DNA from: Bryoerythrophyllum caledonicum
Taxonomy: Eukaryota; Streptophyta; Bryopsida; Pottiales; Pottiaceae
Direction: 5' to 3'
DNA length: 64,000 nucleotides
NCBI GenBank assembly: GCA_963971425.1
Contig: OZ020519.1
Location: 1,318,028 to 1,382,027, forward strand
Made by a program: the position numbers and the translations under genes. Below the pieces are notes generated by a model. That model had not been told where the DNA came from and did no database searches. It worked only from the letters and a program-made list of their open reading frames with translations. How positions within the stretch are numbered: position 1 is the stretch's first letter; the number at the start of each line of letters is the position of its first letter. Below are positions 11,053-23,017 of the stretch, in pieces.

Positions 11053-11600
11053 TTAACCCCTATAGTCGAAATCGACCAGAATGTGGTCGATCTGACTCTG
11101 GTCAGGCTCTCAGTTACTAAATTTAGATCGTATGAAGTTACAACTTTTTTCAGGTTGTAGAGTTTTCCCATACCTTTAAAATGACACCATTCATGCTTCA
11201 AAATTCCTCATGCTTTAGGAGATATTCACGGTCAAAGTGTGAAAACACTGTTAGGGCATGCTGAAATCTGCCCAAAACTGCAGTGTATGCTCATTTATTC
11301 TCAAAATCTGCCCAAAATCAATTAGATCGCAGTAACTTCAAAAATTCACCAAAAATTGAGATTTTACTTTTTTTCGAATTTTGTTTTTCGTACATGTTAA
11401 AGAGGTAGTAAAGCATGATCTCCATGGTGAGGAATTTGAATCTAAGATTCGGTATGCATGTACATGTACAAGTTAGGTACTAGATCTTACGGTTACATAC
11501 TCGAAAATTTGTCAAAAGTTAAAAATTTTCACCTTGCATTGAAAGAGGGCAGTTTTGAGGGTTTTTGGCAGTTTTGAGGGCTTTCGACTCTAGGGGTTAA
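11053..11600 (+). mobile_element. 548-bp TTAA element with TCGA-bearing ends
   Basis: TTAA stands at 11053-11056 and 11597-11600. The inverted ends are ACCCCTATAGTCGAAA on the left and TTTCGACTCTAGGGGT on the right. Near 11080 a gaccagaatgtggtcgatct run forms a small internal inverted repeat. No coding capacity. Confidence 0.75.
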
Positions 11601-11698
11601 TGCAAATGAGTAACTTTTGTTGTGACTTTGATATTTTATTTTTTTGTATCCATCAAAGTAAAATACGTCCCAATATGTACAGTTTCAGAAATTTGATG

Positions 11699-12654
11699 TT
11701 TAACCCCTAAAGGACCAAGTGTCCAAAACGGGCTTTTTGAAAATTCGGTCAGGTTCCTATGCTGTCAATTTCAAACATTCATCTTTGAAATTCTTACCAT
11801 AGAAGGGCATTACCAAGACCTTAGTGGGAAAACAATTTTTTCCTAAATTGGACATTTGATGAAAAAGTTATAGGGTTTTTAATTTCAAATGGGGAGGGCG
11901 GGCACCTCGGGCACCTCCAAAAACTTTTGATAGGACACTCTATTGAAAGTGAGATTTTCAGTACTCGCAAGTAATATTATTTCCCTTCATGTTGTCAAAA
12001 AAAAGTTCTTGTCTTTAGTGAAAAATAGCATACCAACCCAAGTCAAACATTTTCACACACTGTCACTCATTGTCGGGCAAGGTACCAAAAAAACTTCTTC
12101 TTTTCCACATAAAACCTAGAGATCTTCATATTTTTCACTTTTTATTTTTTCCACAACAATATGTAATGTAAACCTTCTTATTAACCATTCGGATTATCAA
12201 TCGAAAACATTTAAAGTTAAAAAAAATAAAAAATGTGAATTAACAAATTTCGATCCTCCACTCCTTGCACACTTGTTTTGAATATGCTACACCCTGTCTC
12301 TACCTCTAAAAATTGGTGTGTAAGGAGCTAACATCATGTTTAACAAGATGGTAATAGATTTAGACCTTGTGTAGTGAATTTTTTTGACACCAACTGCTGA
12401 TCCACTAAACGCTGATCCACTAAACGCAGGGAAGAAAATGAACCATTTGCTTGACTTCAAACACTATAATCTTTCAATCCGTGCGGTCAAAGTTTATGAA
12501 ATTTTGTACATGTATTACTTAATAAGCCTTTATTGAGATCCTACGGTCAGAACTAAAAATCAAAGTTTTTGTTACCTTCTTTATTCATTGCACTAGAATC
12601 CATTAATTTTGAAGTGTTTTTGGTGTAAAACTGCCTTGGTACCTTAGGGGTTAA
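11699..12654 (+). mobile_element. TTAA element type F1, full-length copy (956 bp)
   Basis: TTAA borders lie at 11699-11702 and 12651-12654. The left end reads CCCCTAAAGGACCAAGTG and the right end is its imperfect inverse, CCTTGGTACCTTAGGGG. It matches 47796-48751, which is also exactly 956 bp but inverted. A CCC start with TTAA duplication is the signature of piggyBac-type elements. It carries no transposase, so it would be a non-autonomous MITE-like family. Confidence 0.82.
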
Positions 12655-12656
12655 GG

Positions 12657-12875
12657 GTTATCCTCTAAAAGAGTAAGTGTTCTTTTGAAGAACAATTTTC
12701 AAACATCTTTCAATCTATACAGTCAAAACTCACAAAAAATTGGACATCCTCATATATCTGTTGTTTGGAAGAAGGTTGTATTGTTACATTCTCAAAAAAT
12801 TCATTTTGGCAATTTTTAAACTATAGAATAGCGATGGTTTCAAATTTCAATAGGCCTTGGTCTTGTAAGGGTTAA
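12657..12875 (+). mobile_element. TTAA MITE type S, uninterrupted copy
   Basis: This is the reference copy for the element split by LINE A. It starts in TTATCCTCTAAAAGAGTAAG (left TTAA mutated) and ends with CCTTGGTCTTGTAAGGGTTA, with TTAA at 12872-12875. About 220 bp, no coding capacity. Confidence 0.7.
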
Positions 12876-13350
12876 AATTGTGCTAGTGTTGACGTCTATG
12901 CACCTTATAATCACATATTGAATGACCAGTCAATCTCCTGAGCAGAGGTACACTCCACCTCACAGAAGCGGTAATTATCTATATTTTATTAGAAAAACCA
13001 AATCACTCAAAGTCATGATGTTCTTGACGCGTAGGTATAGGGTGAGGGATAATGTACAAAAGCTGCACCTAGGCCCATGAGCCATCGTGGTACTGTACCT
13101 GTACGTAGATGTCCTAACTCCAGTCACCAGCAGCTGCTGCATGATTTGATCCGAAGTCGCAAGATGTCTATCTCATATTAAGGTTGGATGACCTATAACC
13201 ACCAACTTAAGCTTGCTGACCTATTTATAGCGTTTGTATATGTGGTAAGACATATTTTGGGAATTCAAATAGGATTTCATGAATATTGCAATTGTCGTGA
13301 CCATTTATTTCTTCATATTGAAATTGTTACAAATTTTCAAAGTGGATAGT
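12876..13350 (+). repeat. Dispersed repeat R, copy 2
   Basis: It aligns with 7662-8290 over most of its length, for example atctatattttattagaaaa against the equivalent run near 7765. Its position directly after an S element repeats the order seen at the first copy. Confidence 0.55.
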
Positions 13351-13557
13351 AAGCCGTGACCCATTCCTCGACATACAAAACTCTCTATTTCCACACTAAG
13401 TTGAACTAATAACCACTTCTGCATTGACTAAAAACCGGCACCTTTGAACCAATCATGAACTAACACCCAATCAAATTTGACTTCCTAAAATTTCGGAAAT
13501 GGGGTGGGTCTGTGGTGGTTTTGGTCCACTTTTGCTTATCCGTTATGGGGTTCGTGG

Positions 13558-14010
13558 TGGTTATAGGTCATCCAACCATAGGCTCACGCACATGGTGCTA
13601 ATGAGTCCCAATTGGGGCCCCAACAATTGGTGGTGGGCTCCACCAAACAAAAAGTGAATTCCGATAAAATTTGGAAAAACATTTTGGTTGTTGTTGAAAT
13701 GCATTGGGAATGCACGCGGAACACACAATAAGAATTTATTGTGAACATGAGTCAATGATGGAAAGGTTTTGGGAACTCAATGAAAACACAATAGGAACAA
13801 ATTGGGAACTTTTGAGGAACTTTTGGGAACTTTTGGAAAACATATTGGGAACAAGTGGTGAAGTAAAAAAATGGTTGGGACCTTGGGTGGGATAAACAAG
13901 TGGTGTGGAGGGGGCAAGCATGTAAGGTCTCCAGCCGCCCAACCTATAGTTTTAGGAGCCGGATTAACAGCTAACATGCCCAATTAGGCTCCGTGTGCGT
14001 GGAACTATTG
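13558..14010 (+). repeat. Repeat with GGGAAC minisatellite
   Basis: At 13765-13853 a degenerate unit TTGGGAAC(T/A)TTTTGAGG repeats about seven times. Flanks contain gtcccaattggggcccc (left) and cccaattaggctccgtgtgc (right). Related arrays lie at 30398-30505 and 58310-58400, so this looks like a dispersed non-coding element with an internal array. The open frames across it are by-products of the repeat. Confidence 0.5.
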
Positions 14011-14549
14011 TTTGCTACGGCCTCTAGGTCTCGTCTACAGTGGCGCTTATGCACGTAGAGCTTCAAAATATTTGATGTGTGTGTCTTACTTGGTTGTGTT
14101 GACGTGGCGGCCCTTGCAGTAATATTCCGGACAGAAGCTTCCTAGACAACCTATTGTATCACAACCCTTTGTACAGGTAGCACTCTAAACGTTTCTAATT
14201 TCTTCTTTTGTGCTTTTTCCAAGGATCTCCACTAATGAATTCCTTCAATCCAGAGGTATAAGTTTTGCAATTCTATAATACATTTATTGTATTCTACAAA
14301 GTAAAATATGTGCCTGTATATACGATCTCTGACTAATGTTTAAGGATTAAGGTTCTTTTTTTAGCACTTCAATATGATACTGAAAGTCTGTTATTTATCA
14401 TGATCTATAAGGACTTAGATTTGAGTCTAACGATTTCAACTTTGCGGTTCTAAATTTAGAGTTTAAATTTAAATTTATTTCTATTGGATTTAAGTTGATT
14501 TTTATTTTTATAATAACTTTGATTTGTTTTTAATGTTAACAATTGCCTA
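14011..14549. other. Spacer with a T-type MITE end
   Basis: At about 14295-14345 there is another right end of the T element (ending TTTAAGGATTAA). The rest of the stretch shows no gene. Confidence 0.4.
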
Positions 14550-15200
14550 TGATACATTTTTGTATATAGTATAAACAGTACATAGCATAAATAGATACCA
14601 GAAAGGAAATGGAAATTTGTACCTAGTACATAGTTTAATTTGTATCAAATAGAATTAGTACATAGTATAAATAGTTCATAGAGTAAAGGATTTAATTAGT
14701 ATATAATATAAATAATATTATTGGTTTGTGATACAATTAATATAATCCATATATCTTATAAATAATACATAATATACATAGTATAAAAGGTCTTGATATA
14801 AATAATATATAGTATATTGAGTAATGATAGTAGTACCTAGTATGAGTATTATATATAGTAAATTGTTTTGATTACTATATAACATACCTAGTATAATTGG
14901 TATGTAGTGCAAATAATTTGATTTGTATATAGGATAAATAGTATGATTGATACATTGTATAGGATAGTATAATTGACATATTGTATAAATAGTATAGTTA
15001 GTATCTAGTATAAATATTTAATAGAGTAAATGGTTTAATTGGTACATATTATAAATAATATGATTGGTATATTTTATAAATGGTATAACTAGTACATAGT
15101 ATAATTAACACCTAGTATAAATAATATATAGAGTAAATTCTTTTATTACAACAAAATATGAATAGTGTTATTCATATTTTGTACAAATAGTATTACTGGA
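14550..15200. repeat. TATA-rich satellite array
   Basis: This is the longest array of units like tagtataaatagtataatt, interspersed with ttggtacatagtat. It runs about 650 bp with much decay. Short open frames here are low-complexity and not genes. Confidence 0.65.
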
Positions 15201-15900
15201 ATATAGGATAAACTCATAACTCATAACTAATTCACTTTGAAAGTTCATAACTAATTCACTTCTCATCAGAAAATTATGGAATCACTCGGGTTGAGATTGC
15301 AATTCGATCGCCTATCACTGATAAATAAATTACATATTATTATTTGGGCTTTCCTTATGTACACATTGTTCAATATGCCAGTCATGGGGCGGGTTACCTT
15401 AAGTAGTTCCTAAGTTCCAATGATTCATCATTGAATGGTGGTTCCAGTGATTCTTTACAAACTTGGCTCTCATGCTCTATTTTAAATTGCTTCATTATGC
15501 GGGCCTGTGACTTAGCAATGAGTCCGCATCCCTAAATCGTTTATCACACTTCAAACCTTTAATGTATCACAAGCAAATTTGGAACTTAGAATGATTGTTT
15601 AAATACAATGTCATGAGGTCCTTAAAAGGTCATGTTGGAATTAATTACAATCATTAGAAACTTAGACCTTTAAGGACTGTCAACCAAGCTTGCCCTACTA
15701 AATGTACCACTCCCTAACAACGTCACTGATTCAACATCTTTGCTTGAGCGCCATTGTTGCTTCAACTTTGTCCAACTTTAGTTTCACCTTCTAGTCTCCT
15801 CACGTTCCAGCACACTGTTTACACTTGCTTCATTTACACTGTGCCTTGCCATCTTTCTTGAAGTGTTTATGCCGTGTCCAGTGCTGATCTAACTATTCTT
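15201..15900. other. Stretch without recognised features
   Basis: I see no gene, tandem array or inverted ends in this stretch. Confidence 0.3.
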
Positions 15901-15921
15901 GTAATAAACTAATATTTTTTT

Positions 15922-17500
15922 GTGCCGTGGACAATGACGTCAAGAAAGAAGACTCGACCTGGTTCAAGCTCAACGGTAGCAAAGGAGCAGAAGTGGGTCG
16001 CAACCAGTTTCAGTGAGGAGCAACGTGAAAGCAACGTGGAGAGTGATCTTCATCTATCTTCTCATGAGCCCGACGCATCCAAGTGGGCCGGGGAGTTTGA
16101 CGACGCCGTAGACCTCACAAGGATCTAGGCCGACGTTGCTGCGCATGTGGTTGCAGCAGCGCCCATGCTGTTGGGACGCGCTGCTGTGTACGGTCATAAC
16201 TTCTTCAAGATGTACGTTGGACTCTGCAATAAGGGTCCTCTCTTAGCAGATGTCTTCAAAGTATATCCACACATCACCGACAATGCTATCAAGGCGGTGC
16301 GGAGAGTGGGCGGCTAGCCGAACCAATACAAAATTGTAAATTGTTCAAGTGCGGAGTAAGTCCAGCAGTTTCGTATGCAGTATTACAGAGTGTATGGTAA
16401 CCGTCGCGATTATGGTTATTTCTCTTTGCATTTTCTCAAAGCATGTTATAATACATTTGTGTATAAGCAACCCGTTAATTGGGTGGTGGAAGCGCGGTCG
16501 CGGCTGAAGATACGCACGCGACGGAAACACCGCAACCCTCAGAAACTTTGGCCCATCGCGATGCGCGCCCAAGTGGAGGGTTTGTGTAATATCATCAAAC
16601 ACCTCGCTACGCTGCTTGCTACTGGAAATAGCAGCCATGTGGCCACGCCGTCTACTACTGGAAACAATAGAAATGTCGGCGTTGCGAAGGCTACGGTGAC
16701 ATTATATTTGGCTGGAGTGGAGGCTGCTGCAAAAAATGTGGACGAGGCGTCCCGCCAACTTGAACTCTCCTATGCACTTTCAATCGCAAATGATCAGGAT
16801 GTGGAGGCGGAAGGCTGGAAGCTGCATACGCTGCTGCCTCAAAGGAGGCATGACGCTTGGCTCGAGAAGCGTCCTCCAATAACGAGTATCTTGCTAAAGC
16901 CGCTGAAGCCATAAGTTTTCATGAAAAACTCACATATGACCGCGAAAAAGAAGACGCTGCATGTTGGGAGCGGTGCGAGCTGAAGTCAACGTTATTGGAG
17001 CAGCGTAGGAAGCACGACGAGGCACTTGCATCACTGCGGGATGCTGAAGCAAGCTCATTGAGAAGCAGTATGACAAGATCTTATCCTACAACCCAAGCAC
17101 GTGTTTAATTATCCTGCTTCCGAATCTATTCCCTCCTTAGGCAAGCATGGTATCTAAATGTGTGCTTATTGTAACCTTGGATTTGTTGCAAAAGCAATTG
17201 TCTTCTGCACTTGTGGTTGCTTTCTTCATTGTGCTTGTGTTGCAGAATTACTTGCAAGCAAGAATTATCGTTGCAAGCGATGCAAGGATATTCTCCTTGC
17301 TTCATCACCAATTCACCTTGCTCCAACGTGGGTGGCGCAATTTGGTGGCAACTTGGACGACCGTGATCTTTGGGAGTGTGGCTTCTTTGCCACCATTCTC
17401 AAGAATATTGAAGAAGACAACATTGATCGTCTCCTTCAAGCCGTCATTGCAGGCGATCACTCGGAGAAACTTATGGTAGCTGTTCGGCCGAGTTGAAGTT
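15922..17500 (+). pseudogene. Degraded coding-like region with a C-terminal Cys/His finger
   Basis: Base composition rises and several adjacent frames look coding: Ala-rich helical stretches, a probable coiled coil (about 16890-17070, rich in Glu, Lys, Arg and Ala) and, at 17158-17290, a finger-like pattern. That pattern is CAYC, then CTCGCFLHCAC, then CKRC, which resembles a RING or PHD cross-brace. I do not recognise the family. It could be a decayed host gene or part of an old retroelement, since a PHD-bearing LTR fossil lies at 43742. It looks broken. Confidence 0.4.
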
Positions 17501-18274
17501 GGAGGTTTCTGTAGTTGCAGATGAAGATGTCGTTCTTGTGTGTTTGTATATAGGTTCTGCAATCGCAAGGTAGTTAAAGCAGTTGTGAAGTCTAATTTTT
17601 TTTTGAGTAACTCACAACACTGCACCTTCAAAGTCATGTGAAGCTGTGAAGACTGAATTTTTATAGTAAACAATTATGACTCAGTTGTGGTTAAGTGACC
17701 ATGCTTTTGGATTTTTTGTTCCAAAATTTTGAAGCATTGAAGGTGTTGAAAATTGTAGGTGTCTATTTTGCAAATGATGTTGGAAGAGGTGCTATAGCAC
17801 ACTCCTTTACTAATGAGAACTTCGTCATCCAACCTTCTCCACGCTTTTTTTAATTATTGTGTTGTGAAGATTTGAATTCTTGTGTGTCTTTTGTGCAAAT
17901 GTGTTTGAATCATATCTAAAATGAATTTGCCCTATATAGTTGGCTGAATTGGGGGTCTATCACTTGTAGTCATATTAGTACGTATTCATCTTTCACCTGA
18001 ACTTGACAAATGCTGGGATAACTTGGGATTGATAACATGGGCCTCGTGATACTTGGCTTCTAGGCCGGCTAGGGATGGACCTTGACACTATTATGGAAGG
18101 CTCCATTGTGTCCCAAACCCAAGTTTCAACTAATGTCATTTATCCCATATGCTTTGCTATACCTTCCAGGTTCTGTATATAATGGTGGCATTGCAACTTC
18201 GACTTCGAATATTCAAGCTTTCATATGCCTGGCATGCATAGGCTACATGGTTGAATTGACGTGGTGGTTGGATG
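17501..18274. other. Stretch without recognised features
   Basis: I see no gene with domain support and no structured repeat here. Confidence 0.3.
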
Positions 18275-19420
18275 GGCTGCGTGCCAGTATTTTATCGTTG
18301 AAGGACCAACTGTCAAAAGTGGGTTTTTTGAAAGTTTGGACAAGTTCTTATGGTGTCAATTTCTAACATTTATCTTTGGAATTTTTATTGTAGAAGGGCA
18401 TTACTAAGATATGGGTGGGCTGCGTGCCAGTATTTTATCGTTGAAGGACCAACTGTCAAAAGTGGGTTTTTTGAAAGTTTGGACAAGTTCTTATGGTGTC
18501 AATTTCTAACATTTATCTTTGGAATTTTTATTGTAGAAGGGCATTATTAAGATATCAGCGGGAATTTTTTTTTTCTCATATGTGACATTCAGAGTTAATT
18601 TTTTTTCCCCGAATGTGACATTTAGAGTTAAAAGCAATAGGGTTTTGAATTTAAAATAGGCAGAGCAGGCACGTTGGGCATCTCCAAAAACTTTTTCTCT
18701 TACACTATTGAATGTGAGATTTTCAATTATAGAAAGTAATATTACTTCCTTTCAAACTTAGGTAAAAAAAACTTCTTGTCTATAGTAAAAAATAGCATAT
18801 TAACCCAAGTCAAACATTTTCACACATTGTCACACCTTTTCAGGCAAGGTACCAAAAAAACTTCTTCCTTTCCACATAACCCTAAGAGATCTTCATATTT
18901 TTTATATTTTATATTTTCTACAATAATATGTGGTATAAACCTTCTTATCAACCATGTGGATTCTCAATCTAAAACTCATTTAGTTCACAAAAAAATAAAA
19001 CTTGAATCGGCAATTTTTGAACCTCCATTCATTGTACAAGTGTTTTGAATATGCTACACCCCTCCTCTACTTCTAAAAATTGGTGTATAGGGAACTTACA
19101 TCATGCTGAATAGAGTGGTAATGGATTAAGACCTTATGTAGTTCAAAAAATTGACACCAAGTGAAGCCAAATTCTGTTGATCCATTGAATGTAGGGATGA
19201 ATATGAACCATTTGCTTGACTTTGTATAATATAATCTTTAAATCCGTGCGGTCAAAGTTTATGAAAGTTTGTGAGCATGTTATTTTGTGAGGCTTAATTG
19301 AGATCCTACGGTCAAAACTAGAAATAAAAGTTTTTCGTTTGCTTCTTTATACATTGCTTTAGAATCCAACAGATTTGAAGTGTTTTTGGTGTGAAACTGT
19401 CATGGTACCTTGGAGATTAA
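18275..19420 (+). mobile_element. TTAA element type F1 with a 140-bp tandem duplication
   Basis: F1 landmarks run from aaggaccaactgtcaaaagt at 18301 to a decayed right end with TTAA at 19417-19420. Its left part is duplicated in tandem: about 18276-18413 and 18416-18553 are almost identical, including gggctgcgtgccagtatttt. High identity implies that the duplication is much younger than the element. Confidence 0.7.
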
Positions 19421-20331
19421 TCCCTCTACACGGCCTACCATACCACACCTATACTACACTAAAACACTAAATATAATGTGGACCATTACTATTTGCAAAA
19501 ACCTACACTAATTGGAAATTTATATGCAATCGTTGATTGACAGTGTGACACACTTGCTTGAGAAAAAAATACTCAATTAGAACATGACATGAACATGTTT
19601 TCATGAAAATTAGTGTGGGTGATCCACATCAACAATGAATCTACACTATATTTAGTGTTCAGTTTAGTGGACCTCCTTGTAAGTTGTCCCAACGGACAAA
19701 GGGACAATCCCCAATCACTATTAATGTAAGCCCATTAATTACTTTAGATACTTGTTATGTGCAACATATGAATTAATCTTACTTTTATGTTTACAATTAC
19801 TTTTACTTTTACCTTACTTTTATTTAATTTTATTGTTTTATTTTACTCTTGATTTTTATTTTGCTTTTACTTTTATTATGTTGAGTGATTTACCTAAGGC
19901 TGTACAGACTTTCCAATACTATTCTTGAACATGCCATAAGGTTGAGACATTGAAATGAACTCCAAATCAAAGATGTTGGTTTAATATATTGTTTTTGTAT
20001 TCTAGTATAGAAAAAATTACATGCATGCATATACAATTCATAAATGGTTGAAATGCTTAAGTAATGCAATGAATGTAGACATTGAATTAAACCAGTAGGC
20101 ATGCAATTTTAAAACCTCTTAATTTCATAGTGAAGAACCGGCTCTAACGATTCCACATCCAAAATTTTGCTAGCAGCTTGTAGTATAATATACTAATTGA
20201 TTCAAGTAGAGTAAGTAATTTAAAACTTCTACACTCCATTGTGAGCTACATCAGATACATTGCCAATTGCTCAATCCATGTGATGCAAAAGCATTAGGAT
20301 AGAACCATCTTCAATCTACTGGACTTCCCAA
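19421..20331. other. Spacer with a T-like MITE remnant
   Basis: Around 19920-19980 the sequence resembles the T element (ccataaggttgagacattga). Nothing else is recognised; the AT-rich tract 19790-19880 is low complexity. Confidence 0.35.
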
Positions 20332-20808
20332 TCAAGAGTGCATCCAATCTCTATGCACGCGACTCATTTGCAGTGGCCGTTGGGTCGAGTTGCAACTGTC
20401 GGCGCTGATATGCATGTCGCACCTTGATAGCATCAAGCTAAAGCACATCCTTTCCCCGTGCGTGATTACTTTGAATTGAAACTCCAGGATCTGAGCCTTC
20501 GAGACACCTGAAAGGAGTCCACACTGTGAACACGGGCATCCCGCGCCCATGGACCCATGTTTGACGCTTTCAATGTCATCCATGATCCTATCTCTACGCG
20601 CAGTGGGATCCACCCCCCTTGGGCATCTACATTGTTGTAAAGCACTACACTTTGAACTTCCTCGATGGGCTTTGATTGAGACATGCTCCGTGCAACAGCA
20701 AACCGTGTTAAAACAACAAAAGTGGTAAAAAATTGTTGCTACAACAAAACGAGGAAATCGAAACCCTCTTTGTGACGATGGCCGAGTGTATTGCCTTTGG
20801 CTCACCAA
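20332..20808 (-). pseudogene. Coding-like fragment, unassigned
   Basis: A 158-codon minus-strand frame with higher GC than its surroundings includes GVDPTARRDRIMDDIESVKH and a CPCSQC motif. I cannot assign it to a family. It lies downstream of the WRC-like exon on the same strand and might be part of the same decayed gene, but splice links are not evident. It may also be chance. Confidence 0.2.
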
Positions 20809-20901
20809 TATTCCTGCTAGAATTATATTCTAATTTAAAGACCCACTCAGCACTACAGTTCGCATGAGCATACATAGTTGATTTGATGGTGAAGGACGAG
20901 G

Positions 20902-21245
20902 TCAACATATTTTTATTCCCCTACAACGGACGAGGCCAAAACATTTTACAAATTTTATAGAAAGGACAAAATCGTGACCATGCCTTGTCACGCACGCAAC
21001 TGGCCTCTGACTAGTCCTCAGCATGGATACATCCACCATGGCATGCCCCAAATCATACATGGCACCATTGGTGACTGCGTCACCGGCTCCTAAGTGGAGT
21101 GTACTTTGAGAGGCGAGCAAGTGCCCATTGGGGGCCTTCTGGAGACCCCAAAACTTCTCTAATGACTTCATTCCTTTTAAATTTCCTTCTAGGAAGACCC
21201 TTCAATCCTGCATCCATTCCTCCATAATAATCCCAATTATTGTTA
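20902..21245 (-). pseudogene. Partial duplicate of the WRC-like exon start
   Basis: The minus strand near 21180-21240 encodes DYYGGMDAGLKGLPRRKF, almost the same as the peptide at 21800-21855. After KFKRN the two copies diverge. The following minus-strand frames (20902-21171) have no domain I recognise. Duplication of one short exon piece within about 600 bp suggests a local rearrangement. Confidence 0.45.
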
Positions 21246-21501
21246 TAGTATCTTTCTTGATGCCTAAATTTGACTTAAAAACTTAAAACGCTAAACAAGA
21301 AGACTTTCTAAGACCTTCTTTTGTTATCTGCATGTCCTTATCCTCCACTACATTTCAATCAAATTATCAAAACAACAAGCTCCAAATTCAATGAACCTCA
21401 ACTTTACTTTCCTGTAAATTTGAAAAATAACCATAGGTCTAGAAATAACTAGACTTCCTCCATTTTGAAGTCTATCAATCTTAATAAACCTTCGCTTCCA
21501 A

Positions 21502-21855
21502 TCAGACTAATAAATTTCTTTTCATGCTGGCAACTTTTGCCTGCATCCTTTTGGCTTCCGCATTCTTGTAGTGATGGTGACAAAGTTTTTCGTCCTCCAT
21601 TGCCATAAGAGGACATTGCCATGACGTCAAGTTCCGACCTGTAGGGGCTGATGTTAGAGCACATTGACTTGCTCCTTTGGGTATCCCCTGCTCCTCTTCA
21701 ATCTTCTCTTGCAGGGCCTTTAAAGTTCCACGCTTTCCAAGACCATGGCCTATCATATTGCTCGTGGGTACCCCGCCTTGAACTACATTCCTTGTAAATT
21801 TTCTTCTAGGAAGTCCCTTCAATCCTGCATCCATTCGTCCATAATAATCCGGGAT
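21502..21855 (-). CDS. Exon with WRC-like zinc-binding motif (partial gene or pseudogene)
   Basis: The minus-strand frame reads YYGRMDAGLKGLPRRKFTRN, a basic segment, GKRGTLKALQEKIEEEQ and then a Cys/His module: QC, SWQC, KLCHHH, followed by a basic tail. The spacing is C-x15-C-x10-C-x2-H. WRC domains of plant growth-regulating factors and some JmjC proteins have C-x9-C-x10-C-x2-H with a conserved W before the second Cys, so this is WRC-like with a longer first loop. It would act in DNA or RNA contact. Upstream and downstream exons were not found. The start at the first ATG (21834) is uncertain because YYGR continues upstream in frame. Confidence 0.4.
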   Translation of the reverse strand: MPDYYGRMDAGLKGLPRRKFTRNVVQGGVPTSNMIGHGLGKRGTLKALQEKIEEEQGIPKGASQCALTSAPTGRNLTSWQCPLMAMEDEKLCHHHYKNAEAKRMQAKVASMKRNLLV

Positions 21856-23017
21856 TAGAATTTTAAAATTTTAAATGTCCATGAAGATAAAAACATTCAC
21901 TGTCAGGACAAGTTAGGGAATCTGTCCCAATTAGATCCTAACTGCCATGATGACAAAATGTCCATTGCCACAAATCACTAAATCCATAGAAGCATCTATA
22001 TGGAAGGCCAAATTACATATAAATGGAAAAATAAAGCTTTCTAAACTTTGAAGTATAGTAAGCTCCATTTACAACAAAATCTGTTACAACAATGAGCTTC
22101 CTCTACAACAACTAGATACTCTCTTTACTAACTAGTCAGTTTCTACAACAGGGTTGTTGAAAGAGATGATGTTTCAACAAACATGGCTATTGTAGAGGAA
22201 CTCCATATTTGTTACATTGGAAGATAATCAGTCTCCCAAATTAATATGTGTATCTCACTTGGGCTACAATGGACATCTAAATTGTACCCACAATTTAGAT
22301 GTGGCAAACGATTTAGGTTGGGTCGAGCTAAATGAACACCTTCAAAATCATGAAATTTTCCCAATATTACAAATGTGATGTTGTGAGAGCATACTGTAAC
22401 TTGAACACAATAAATTAGCCAGAACTTTTAGTTTTTGTTTCTATCTAGAAATACTAAAAAGCCTCATTCCTTGATTTCCAATTCTATCCACGGAGTAATA
22501 CTCAAACATATCCCTGAAACATTTACAAAAATGCCAATTTGTATATTCAAATGAATGGACAAAAGAAAATCTACCTTCTAACATGGGGTGATTGCATGCA
22601 GTGAAACATGTACATTACTAGGTGACTTCATATCCTCAAACTTTCAAAGAGTGTGATTTCTACTGTATAAAAAAAGTAAACATATCCTCCAAGTTCCAAC
22701 ATGCCGTAATGAGCATACCCTCCAAGTTCATGCCTAAATGCCATATTCATTAAACTGAGACATTTCAGAGACTTCCATTCCTACTACTGTCGATATATTG
22801 ATATATCCTACAACAATCAATTTTCCAAACAACTTTATATTTAAAACAAAGTCCAATGAAAGGTCTTTTCATTCAGCATCTTAAATAGGTTACGGATTTT
22901 TAATCCCAAAAAGAGCAATTTTGTCATATTATATGTGAAAGTACGTTTTGAAATACAATCAAATATAGATATCACAAAAGGTACTCTAACATGACAAAAT
23001 TACACTTCAAGACTTAT
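21856..23017. other. Non-coding stretch with a repeat fragment
   Basis: At about 22060-22210 the sequence (ctgttacaacaatgagcttc, ctattgtagaggaact) resembles 54590-54720, so a diverged dispersed repeat is likely. Otherwise nothing recognised. Confidence 0.35.

Larger units (their letters stand above)
10924..12660 (+). mobile_element. TTAA MITE type T, interrupted twice
   Basis: The T element survives as 10924-11052, 11601-11702 and a last few bases at 12651-12660. Its order matches the intact minus-strand copy at 50288-50519. A 548-bp element occupies 11053-11600. An F1 element occupies 11699-12654 and landed in the TTAA inside T's own terminal repeat (TTTAAGGGTTAA). Non-coding throughout. 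Confidence 0.7.

Noticed and set aside
14718-14912. Tyr/Ile-rich minus-strand frame
   Set aside because: It lies wholly within the TATA-rich satellite.
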